Source: Kiritimatiellia bacterium (GTDB lineage Bacteria > Verrucomicrobiota > Kiritimatiellia > RFP12 > UBA1067). Taken from it: DNA of 32,744 nt. A model generated the notes under the pieces. The model had not been told where the DNA came from. It saw only the letters and a list, made by a program, of their open reading frames with translations, and ran no database searches. This document shows, in pieces, positions 25,375-30,621 of the stretch. The position numbers and the translations under genes were made by a program. Within the stretch, counting starts at the first letter, position 1. Each line of letters opens with the position of its first letter. Location: assembly GCA_016296065.1 (NCBI GenBank), contig JAEDKA010000043.1, positions 1-32,744 of the forward strand. Reading direction: 5' to 3'.

Positions 25375-25383
25375 TGGTATAAT
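25375..25383 (+). promoter_or_regulatory. Extended -10 promoter of the kinase/sigma operon, near-leaderless
   Basis: TGG-TATAAT (25375-25383) precedes the ATG at 25392 by 8 nt, so the leader would be about 0-2 nt. No -35 match. Confidence 0.55.
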
Positions 25384-25391
25384 TTTCTCGT

Positions 25392-26723
25392 ATGCAAGGC
25401 GAGACGTTGAAAGTTAGTTCACAGCCGCCATCCTGCGGGAGCTGGCGGCTTGACCGGGAGATCGGCCACGGCGCGTATGGCGTGGTCTATCTCTCCTTCT
25501 CCCCGGATGGCGAACCCGCGGCGGTGAAGGTCTGCCGACGCGATGCAGCCGATCCCGAACGCTATTCGCGCGAGCTGCGCGGCGCGAAGCTCTATCGCGC
25601 GATTCCGCCTCAGGAAGGACTTGTCCGGATGCGGACGCTCGCCGAGACGGAGTGGGGCTTCTATGCTGTGATGGATCTCGCGGACGACGAATTTGGCGGC
25701 GCCTCCGAATTTGCGGAGAACTACCGTCCAAAGACCCTCGCAAGCGTCATCAAAGGCGAGAAGGCGCTTCCTCTGAGGGATTGCGTCAATCTTGCCATCT
25801 CTCTCGCGAAGGGGCTTGCGGCGCTTCAGCGGCACCATCTTCTGCATCGCGACGTCAAGCCCGCGAACGTGCTGTATGTATGTGGCCGCCCCGTGCTTTC
25901 CGACCCCGGGCTTCTCGTTGAGGAGTCCGACGCGGTTTCGCTCGTTGGAACGCCCGGATATGTTCCGCCCGAGAAGTTCACCGCCGCCTCGAGCGACATC
26001 TACAGCCTTGGCCTTACTCTCAAGGCCGCAAGTTTCGGACGTCAGATCGAGCACATAGACAAGGGACCTGCGGCGGAGGCCGATACTGGCGCGAAGTATT
26101 TCCCTGCGTGGTGGCGAATCCTCAACAAGGCGACCGATCCAGTTCCGTCTCGCCGCTACCAGTCCGCCAAGGCTCTTCTAAGGGACCTGAATTCGCTAAG
26201 ACGCAGAACGACCCTCTCGAAGTGGTCGTGGCTGCGCAGGGCGTCGATCGGTGTTCTGCTTCTGGCGGCCGCCGCTTATGTACACAGATCATACCGTGAA
26301 AGGAAAAGGCTGGAGGCGGAACTCGAACCATTGCGGCGTGTGGCCGATGCGATGAAAATGCTGAATGACGTTTCTTCGCAGGATGATGCCGTGTGGTCTT
26401 CGTTTTCCGGGTCGTATTTCTGCCATACGGACGAATCCCACCGGCAGCGCCTTAAAAGAGCGGAAGAGAAGGATCCTGTCCGCGCAGAAAAAATGCGGGC
26501 GATTCTCGGCAAAATGGTGGATATTGACGGGAAGGGCGAAGAAAACAACCGCCGGATACAGGTTCTGCACGAAGAAGCCAAGACGGGAAAGGGCGCTTCG
26601 GAGAAGTATAATCGGGCAGAGTTGCTCTCCATGGAAAACGAAAAGCTCGTCAAGTCGTGGCTGTCGCTTCTCGAGCAGTTCACGGTGCTGGAGGATGAAG
26701 TCAAGGCGAAGGACAGACAATGA
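25392..26723 (+). CDS. Membrane-anchored Hanks-type Ser/Thr protein kinase (kinase 1)
   Basis: The 443-residue protein has an N-terminal kinase domain (about 18-270): glycine loop GHGAYGVVYL (25-34), VAIK-type Lys46, helix-C Glu61, catalytic loop HRDVKPANV (152-160), the metal loop as DPG (171-173) instead of DFG, GTPGYVPPEKF (187-197) as activation/APE region, and SDIYSLG (201-207). A membrane segment (about 284-298) is followed by an extracytoplasmic helical domain of roughly 140 residues that may sense a signal. All catalytic residues are present, so it should be active. No ribosome binding site is seen, consistent with a leaderless transcript. Its stop codon overlaps the sigma gene as ATGA, so the two are translationally coupled. 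Confidence 0.9.
   Translation: MQGETLKVSSQPPSCGSWRLDREIGHGAYGVVYLSFSPDGEPAAVKVCRRDAADPERYSRELRGAKLYRAIPPQEGLVRMRTLAETEWGFYAVMDLADDEFGGASEFAENYRPKTLASVIKGEKALPLRDCVNLAISLAKGLAALQRHHLLHRDVKPANVLYVCGRPVLSDPGLLVEESDAVSLVGTPGYVPPEKFTAASSDIYSLGLTLKAASFGRQIEHIDKGPAAEADTGAKYFPAWWRILNKATDPVPSRRYQSAKALLRDLNSLRRRTTLSKWSWLRRASIGVLLLAAAAYVHRSYRERKRLEAELEPLRRVADAMKMLNDVSSQDDAVWSSFSGSYFCHTDESHRQRLKRAEEKDPVRAEKMRAILGKMVDIDGKGEENNRRIQVLHEEAKTGKGASEKYNRAELLSMENEKLVKSWLSLLEQFTVLEDEVKAKDRQ
25550..25888 (+). repeat. 339-bp tract identical to 28512-28850, copy A
   Basis: Base-by-base reading finds no difference between this stretch of kinase 1 and the matching stretch of kinase 2, including synonymous positions. 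Differences appear immediately outside, at 25549 and 25889. It covers kinase residues 54-165. Confidence 0.9.
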
Positions 26724-27340
26724 CATACCGGCACTACAACAATGAATCGACGCGCTCAAGCGTCATCAGGGCTGTCGCAGACACCCAAAACGAGGCGGCA
26801 TGGCAGAGGCTCTTCGACCTCTACGCCGGATTCGTCTTCTCGATTGCGCGGTCGAAGGGTCTCAACGACGCCGATGCGGACGACATCGTGCAGACCGTCT
26901 TCGCAGATCTCGCGCGCAACTTGCCGACGTTTGAATACGACCGCGCGAAGGGGCGCTTCCGGTCATATCTGTCCGGACTCGTCCACTGGCGGGTCAACGA
27001 CAGGCTGCGGTCCGGGAAACGCGACGCCGAGCTAAAGTCCGCCTTCTGGGACGAGGCGAAATCCGCCGCTTCAGCCGAGGACGAAGACTTCGAGGAGCGC
27101 GAGTGGCAGCAGGCCGCGCTCGAGGAGGCGCTCCGCCGAATCAAGCCGGAGGTCCGTCCCGAGCACTACGCGGCGTTTGTCGCGAGCGCCGTCGAGGGGC
27201 AGGACACCGAAACAGTGATGCGGCTCTACGGCCTCAGCAGCGACAACCTCTACCAGATCCGCAAACGACTCACGGCTAAATTGCGCGAGATGATGCCGGA
27301 AGTCCTTGCCGAGATGGATGCACCAAACATTGCACAGTAG
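26720..27340 (+). CDS. ECF-type RNA polymerase sigma factor
   Basis: The 206-residue protein contains region 2 (about 28-98: LYAGFVFSIARSKGL, DADDIVQTVFADLARNL, FRSYLSGLVHWRVNDRLR) and region 4 with a helix-turn-helix (about 132-195: EGQDTETVMRLYGLSSDN, IRKRLTAKLREMM). There is no region 1 or 3, as expected for the extracytoplasmic-function group. Instead of an anti-sigma gene, its partner is the overlapping kinase gene. In PVC bacteria and elsewhere, some ECF sigma factors work with Ser/Thr kinases and become active on phosphorylation, which is the likely arrangement here. Its target promoters are unknown; the bipartite motif at 30591-30621, 32265-32295 and 32373-32401 is a candidate. Confidence 0.9.
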   Translation: MTYRHYNNESTRSSVIRAVADTQNEAAWQRLFDLYAGFVFSIARSKGLNDADADDIVQTVFADLARNLPTFEYDRAKGRFRSYLSGLVHWRVNDRLRSGKRDAELKSAFWDEAKSAASAEDEDFEEREWQQAALEEALRRIKPEVRPEHYAAFVASAVEGQDTETVMRLYGLSSDNLYQIRKRLTAKLREMMPEVLAEMDAPNIAQ

Positions 27341-27344
27341 GTCT

Positions 27345-27370
27345 GCAGCGTCCAGATGCCGGTGCCTTAA
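27345..27370 (+). pseudogene. Short remnant of a second HigB-like toxin gene
   Basis: A 21-bp stretch (27345-27365) matches 27804-27824 inside the intact toxin gene with one mismatch. In that frame it reads LQRPDAGALN, matching LSQHPDAGAL of the toxin. No start or remaining parts are present. Confidence 0.45.
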
Positions 27371-27387
27371 ACTTTCAACGTCAAATC

Positions 27388-27464
27388 AGGCATCCCCAGT
27401 CTTAAGAGAGCCCGGTCAGACCTGTTAATACGAAATTCTTCGTTACGAATAATTTCGTAAGCAG
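27388..27464 (+). repeat. Intergenic RNA-like element, copy 1
   Basis: AGGCA (27388), 12 nt, then AGAGAGCCCGG-T-CAG-A-CCTG (27405-27424) leads into a hairpin: TACGAAATT (27429-27437) pairs with AATTTCGTA (27451-27459), closed by CTG/CAG. The same blocks with the same spacing recur at 32414-32486 in a candidate small RNA. It lies 47 nt after the sigma gene and could form the 3' end of that operon. Confidence 0.5.
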
Positions 27465-27472
27465 ATACTTGA

Positions 27473-27649
27473 TTTCTCGGCAGCCGATACCACATGCTTC
27501 GGAGGATGTTCACCGACCACAACCGTCCGTTCTACAAGTCGGCTGTCACGATTCACATCGACAAGCCGCCGGTGGATGAGAGTGTCCGCTTCGTGGTCGA
27601 CCGTTTCGCGAGCGAGGGGAAGGCGGCGAGGAACGAGCCACGCAACTGA
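27473..27649 (+). pseudogene. C-terminal fragment of an AAA-type ATPase (archaeal ATPase/AAA_14-like)
   Basis: An open frame of 58 codons begins directly after an in-frame stop and reads FLGSRYHMLRRMFTDHN, then RPFYKSAVTIHIDKPP and VRFVVDRFASEG. The G-S-R-x-H, M-F and N-R-P-F-Y-x-S-A pattern is typical for the segment after Walker B in large AAA ATPases of the archaeal-ATPase type. The P-loop half and the C-terminal half are absent, so this is a remnant of a once larger gene. A 51-residue ORF from ATG27494 exists but lacks a ribosome binding site. Confidence 0.55.
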
Positions 27650-27676
27650 GTGACCCATCCCGAAAGACCGCATACG

Positions 27677-27708
27677 CCATTGACGTAGGTACGCCAATGG
27701 TGTATAAT
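27677..27708 (+). promoter_or_regulatory. Promoter and operator of the higBA toxin-antitoxin operon
   Basis: TTGACG (27680-27685) and TATAAT (27703-27708) have the ideal 17-bp spacer. An inverted repeat of 11-bp arms (27677-27687 and 27690-27700, one mismatch, 2-bp centre) covers the -35 and the spacer, the expected site for repression by the antitoxin. ATG27715 lies 6 nt after the -10 box, so the toxin mRNA is probably leaderless. Confidence 0.75.
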
Positions 27709-27714
27709 ATGCTC

Positions 27715-28032
27715 ATGATTTTTGTTGAAACCAGATTGTTTACGTCTCGTATTCTTGATGCGATGAGTGATGATGAGTATGCAGGATTGCAGAATCATCT
27801 TTCGCAGCATCCAGATGCCGGTGCGCTGATTCCTGGTACTGGTGGCGTTAGGAAAGTCCGCTGGGCAGGTTCCGGCAGGGGCAAGAGAGGAGGATCGCGT
27901 CTCATCTACTATTGGGACTGTGGAGATCGGATTCTGATGCTCTATGTCTATCTCAAAAACGAACGAGAAAATCTGACAGAAGAGCAGAAAAAGTTAATGA
28001 AGAAAATTGCGGAGGGCTATAAACATGAATAA
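27715..28032 (+). CDS. higB: HigB/RelE-type toxin of a type II toxin-antitoxin system
   Basis: The 105-residue protein matches the RelE_2-type HigB group, ribosome-dependent mRNA interferases. Landmarks: start MIFVETRLFTSRI, SDDEYAGLQNHL, HPDAGALIPGTGG, VRKVRWAG, GKRGGSRLIYYW and the end LTEEQKKLMKKIAEG. The family starts at this Met; the ATG six bases upstream (27709) lies within the expected promoter-start distance and is less likely. The toxin gene comes before the antitoxin, the usual order for HigBA, and overlaps it by 8 nt. Base composition is less GC-rich than in the housekeeping genes, which fits acquired DNA. Confidence 0.9.
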   Translation: MIFVETRLFTSRILDAMSDDEYAGLQNHLSQHPDAGALIPGTGGVRKVRWAGSGRGKRGGSRLIYYWDCGDRILMLYVYLKNERENLTEEQKKLMKKIAEGYKHE

Positions 28033-28336
28033 GAAGAATTTTGACTTGCTGCTTGAGAGCATGCGCGAAGGGGGAGAAATCCTTAGGGGTGAGCGCAAGC
28101 CTTCTCGCCGTTTTGCGGTAGAAGAAAAGGAAGACGTACAGTATGTCCGCCAAGCCTTCAATCTTAGCCAGTCCGCATTCGCAAAGTTCATGGGCGTCAG
28201 TATCGGCACACTGCGCAACTGGGAACAGGGACGGCGTCATCCGACCGGAGCGGCACGGGTTCTTCTTCGCATCGCGATTCGGCAGCCGAAGCTGTTTGCA
28301 GATGCCGTGCGCGAGGATTGCGTGGAGATGGTGTGA
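28025..28336 (+). CDS. higA: HigA-type antitoxin with helix-turn-helix
   Basis: The 103-residue protein has an N-terminal extension (about 1-45) and an Xre-type helix-turn-helix (about 46-95), where VRQAFNLSQSAFAKFMGVS forms the DNA-binding helices and TLRNWEQGRRHPTGAAR is the family signature. It should neutralise HigB and repress the operon through the inverted repeat at 27677-27700. GGAGGG (28011-28016) is 8 nt before ATG28025. The second kinase gene starts 17 nt after its stop with no ribosome binding site or good promoter of its own, so kinase 2 may be transcribed from the higBA promoter. Confidence 0.9.
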   Translation: MNKKNFDLLLESMREGGEILRGERKPSRRFAVEEKEDVQYVRQAFNLSQSAFAKFMGVSIGTLRNWEQGRRHPTGAARVLLRIAIRQPKLFADAVREDCVEMV

Positions 28337-28353
28337 GCCCAGCCATTATACAT

Positions 28354-29352
28354 ATGCAAGGCGAGACGTTTAAGGGGAATCCTCAGCCGCCATCTTGCGG
28401 GAGGTGGCGGCTTGAACGGGAGATCGGCCACGGCGCGTATGGCGTGGTCTATCTTGCCGTCTCCCCAGACGGCGAGCGCACGGCAGTAAAGGTCTGCCGA
28501 CGCGATGCAGTCGATCCCGAACGCTATTCGCGCGAGCTGCGCGGCGCGAAGCTCTATCGCGCGATTCCGCCTCAGGAAGGACTTGTCCGGATGCGGACGC
28601 TCGCCGAGACGGAGTGGGGCTTCTATGCTGTGATGGATCTCGCGGACGACGAATTTGGCGGCGCCTCCGAATTTGCGGAGAACTACCGTCCAAAGACCCT
28701 CGCAAGCGTCATCAAAGGCGAGAAGGCGCTTCCTCTGAGGGATTGCGTCAATCTTGCCATCTCTCTCGCGAAGGGGCTTGCGGCGCTTCAGCGGCACCAT
28801 CTTCTGCATCGCGACGTCAAGCCCGCGAACGTGCTGTATGTATGTGGCCGACCTGTACTTTCTGATCCTGGGCTCATCGTCGAGGAATCCGAGGCGGCTT
28901 CGCTCGTAGGGACGCCCGGCTATGTTCCGCCCGAGAAGTTTACCGACGCCGCGAGCGACGTCTACAGTCTTGGGCTCACGCTCAAGGCCGCAAGTTTCGG
29001 ACGTCAGATCGAGGACTTGGACAAGGGGCCTGCGATGGAGGCCGATGTCGGCGCGACGCTTTTCCCGTCCTGGTGGCGAATCCTCAACAAGGCGACCGAT
29101 CCCGTCCAGTCGCGGCGCTACCAGTCCGCCAAGGCTCTGCTAAAAGATATGGAGTCGCTGCGAGTACGGCTATCGATGACGTCTGTTTTTGGGTCATGGC
29201 TGATGAGGGGCGCGATGAGAGGGGTGGCGGTAGTAGTGATTGCGCTATTGACCATTTTCATTGCCTTCAAATTGTACGCCTGGAAGATGATAAAGGAAAC
29301 CATACCACCCGAGGAGAGGGGGTCCATGTGGGAGTTTTTTATGGAATTTTGA
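28354..29352 (+). CDS. Membrane-anchored Hanks-type Ser/Thr protein kinase (kinase 2)
   Basis: This is a 332-residue paralogue of kinase 1 with the same kinase domain numbering: GHGAYGVVYL (25-34), Lys46, HRDVKPANV (152-160), DPG (171-173), GTPGYVPPEKF (187-197) and SDVYSLG (201-207). It differs after residue 270: a membrane segment (about 289-308) is followed by only about 24 residues, so the extracytoplasmic domain of kinase 1 is missing. No sigma gene follows. The DNA similarity to kinase 1 begins at the ATG, not before it, and includes a 339-bp identical tract. It may feed the same sigma factor or act as an input-independent version, which is inference. It converges with the ATP-grasp gene 30 nt away. 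Confidence 0.88.
   Translation: MQGETFKGNPQPPSCGRWRLEREIGHGAYGVVYLAVSPDGERTAVKVCRRDAVDPERYSRELRGAKLYRAIPPQEGLVRMRTLAETEWGFYAVMDLADDEFGGASEFAENYRPKTLASVIKGEKALPLRDCVNLAISLAKGLAALQRHHLLHRDVKPANVLYVCGRPVLSDPGLIVEESEAASLVGTPGYVPPEKFTDAASDVYSLGLTLKAASFGRQIEDLDKGPAMEADVGATLFPSWWRILNKATDPVQSRRYQSAKALLKDMESLRVRLSMTSVFGSWLMRGAMRGVAVVVIALLTIFIAFKLYAWKMIKETIPPEERGSMWEFFMEF
28512..28850 (+). repeat. 339-bp tract identical to 25550-25888, copy B
   Basis: This is the counterpart of copy A at a constant offset of 2962 bp. The flanks differ at many third-codon positions, so identity stops abruptly at both ends. Confidence 0.9.
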
Positions 29353-29382
29353 GCATTACCTGGGCTGTAGAGAATAGGATGT

Positions 29383-30312
29383 TCAATGTTTAAATGCTTT
29401 GTGTGCGGCATCTTCGCGCTTGATCGCGTCCGCGACCATCGAGACGAGACCGTGCTCGTTCTTCTCGTCTAACCACGCCCACTGTCCATTCGGATTGAGC
29501 TCCAGGAACCACAGCTCGCCGTCTTTCCGGATGAAGTCGAAGCGTCCGAACCGGTAGCCGGTCTCGTCCATGAAGCCCTTGATGGCCCGTTCTTCCTTCT
29601 GCGAGAGTTCGCAGCGCGGCCATGCACGGGGTTGTTCCATGAGCGACTTGCGGGAATCTTCTGCGCCGAACGAATCGCGCGGCGCATTTGCCGCGTAGGA
29701 CTTGCCGTCGATATACACGACGGTCACCTCCTCTTCGCCGTCGATCCGCTCCTGCACAAACCAGGGGTAGTCGAGGTCGAGTGCCGATGGATCAATCTCG
29801 CGGACCAGAAACATCTTGTCTTGTCCGATCGCGGTCCCTGTCAGCGACTTTGCGACCCATCTGCCGCGCCTTAGCTCATCTGGCAACTCGCCATGAAAGA
29901 AATGCCAATGAGCCACTCGGAAGTATTTTTCGGACAGGAGAAGTTGTCTGAGTTTTCCGAATTTATTGCTCTGGCTTCTGAGAAGTGCCGTCAACCCGCG
30001 GCTGTGGCATTCGCGGAAAAAATCGTTGAATAATTCCTCCGTCTCCTTGCGGCGCCAGTTCTCGAGACAGCCGAACTTAGGGACATCTATAAGGTCCATG
30101 TACATCGGCTTGCGCAGATAGAACGATGTGAGTGTGTGGTTGGTGATACTTCTCCCTGAAAGCTTGTCGGAGATGCGGAATCCATTGCGATGGAAATCCC
30201 ACGAGAAATCAGTTGGCTTGTCGATGTTGAAGCGCAGGACGTCGTTGGAATCGAACTCCTTCATGACGAGATCTGCCGTTGTATCCTGACTGCATGTGGA
30301 TATGAATATCAT
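29383..30312 (-). CDS. ATP-grasp peptide ligase, graspetide (omega-ester peptide) maturase type
   Basis: Graspetide ligases phosphorylate Asp/Glu side chains of a precursor peptide and close esters or amides with Ser/Thr or Lys. The 309-residue protein matches the MvdC/MvdD/grasp-type layout: an N-terminal Rossmann-like part (FISTCSQDTTADLV, YLRKPMYMD), WRRKETEELF (86-95), the ATP-binding lysine region VAKSLTGT (153-160), the adenine-strand region WFVQERIDGEEEVTVV (184-199), and the metal-binding RFDFIRKDG...LWFLELNPNGQW (257-278) with Asp259, Glu271 and Asn273. ELNPNGQW is a hallmark of this family and not of D-Ala ligases or glutathione synthetases. The start ATG30312 has AGGGG upstream. 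It lies directly after the precursor peptide gene on the - strand. Confidence 0.85.
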   Translation of the reverse strand: MIFISTCSQDTTADLVMKEFDSNDVLRFNIDKPTDFSWDFHRNGFRISDKLSGRSITNHTLTSFYLRKPMYMDLIDVPKFGCLENWRRKETEELFNDFFRECHSRGLTALLRSQSNKFGKLRQLLLSEKYFRVAHWHFFHGELPDELRRGRWVAKSLTGTAIGQDKMFLVREIDPSALDLDYPWFVQERIDGEEEVTVVYIDGKSYAANAPRDSFGAEDSRKSLMEQPRAWPRCELSQKEERAIKGFMDETGYRFGRFDFIRKDGELWFLELNPNGQWAWLDEKNEHGLVSMVADAIKREDAAHKAFKH

Positions 30313-30346
30313 GGTCTATGACGCCCCTGTGCAAAAGTAAGTGGAA

Positions 30347-30373
30347 TGGGGCTGGCGTTTTGCGCCAGCCCCA
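30347..30373 (-). other. Perfect 11-bp intercistronic hairpin between precursor and ligase genes
   Basis: TGGGGCTGGCG (30347-30357) pairs fully with CGCCAGCCCCA (30363-30373) around a 5-nt loop. On the - strand it lies 17 nt after the precursor stop codon and 35 nt before the ligase start. No U-tract follows, so it probably acts as partial attenuator or 3'-end stabiliser of a precursor-only transcript. Confidence 0.7.
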
Positions 30374-30390
30374 GGGTAGTTCATCCAGAT

Positions 30391-30531
30391 TCAGTCCCAT
30401 GTGTTCGCGTCGTCAACGGTGTAGCCGCCGCCCATTGCGAAGGACTGCGTGAAGTTCGTGGACGCGGTGATGTTTCCGCCTCCGACGGGCTTGAGACCAG
30501 AGATGCTGGTCGCGATGTCATTCGGTGTCAT
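30391..30531 (-). CDS. Putative graspetide precursor peptide (46 aa)
   Basis: The short gene sits between an exporter and an ATP-grasp ligase, the usual place of a RiPP precursor. AAAGGAG lies 8 nt before ATG30531; the frame is open further upstream, but no start with a ribosome binding site exists there. The leader-like part (1-19) reads MTPNDIATSISGLKPVGGG; the Gly-rich stop at 17-19 resembles a cleavage region. The core-like part is rich in hydroxyl residues (Thr22, Ser24, Thr25, Thr28, Ser30, Thr38, Thr44), has a second GGG at 34-36, and ends in TVDDANTWD with acids Asp40, Asp41 and Asp46. These are the partners needed for side-chain esters. I recognise no described core motif, so ring pattern and product are unknown. 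Confidence 0.75.
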   Translation of the reverse strand: MTPNDIATSISGLKPVGGGNITASTNFTQSFAMGGGYTVDDANTWD

Positions 30532-30550
30532 TGTTGTTTCTCCTTTGTTT

Positions 30551-30560
30551 TGGTTAACCA
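30551..30560. promoter_or_regulatory. Perfect palindrome TGGTTAACCA in the precursor leader
   Basis: A 10-bp palindrome lies 20 nt upstream of the precursor start codon. It may be a small regulator site or incidental. Confidence 0.25.
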
Positions 30561-30563
30561 AAT

Positions 30564-30585
30564 GCAGCGGACACCCGTCCGTTGC
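30564..30585 (-). other. Hairpin at the 5' end of the precursor mRNA
   Basis: Arms 30564-30572 and 30577-30585 pair over 8 of 9 positions around a 4-nt loop. On the - strand the expected transcription start from the promoter at 30591-30621 falls at or next to the first base of this stem, so the mRNA would begin with a stem-loop, a known stabilising arrangement. Confidence 0.5.
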
Positions 30586-30590
30586 AAACT

Positions 30591-30621
30591 CGTATACGAA
30601 GGCCATTACGTAATCTGACAA
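30591..30621 (-). promoter_or_regulatory. Bipartite promoter motif before the precursor gene (copy 2 of 3)
   Basis: On the - strand: TTGTCAGATT (30621-30612), 13 nt, CGTATACG (30598-30591). It matches the motif before the exporter exactly in both boxes and spacing. The upstream box lies within the last codons of the exporter gene (Cys-Gln-Ile-Thr). Confidence 0.75.

Noticed and set aside
27388..27464. Integron attC site
   Set aside because: The hairpin near a toxin-antitoxin cassette suggested it, but the core GTTRRRY and its inverse are not present at the ends.
27443..27697. 84-codon ORF on the - strand
   Set aside because: It is opposite the recognisable ATPase fragment and crosses the higBA promoter, with no start signal.
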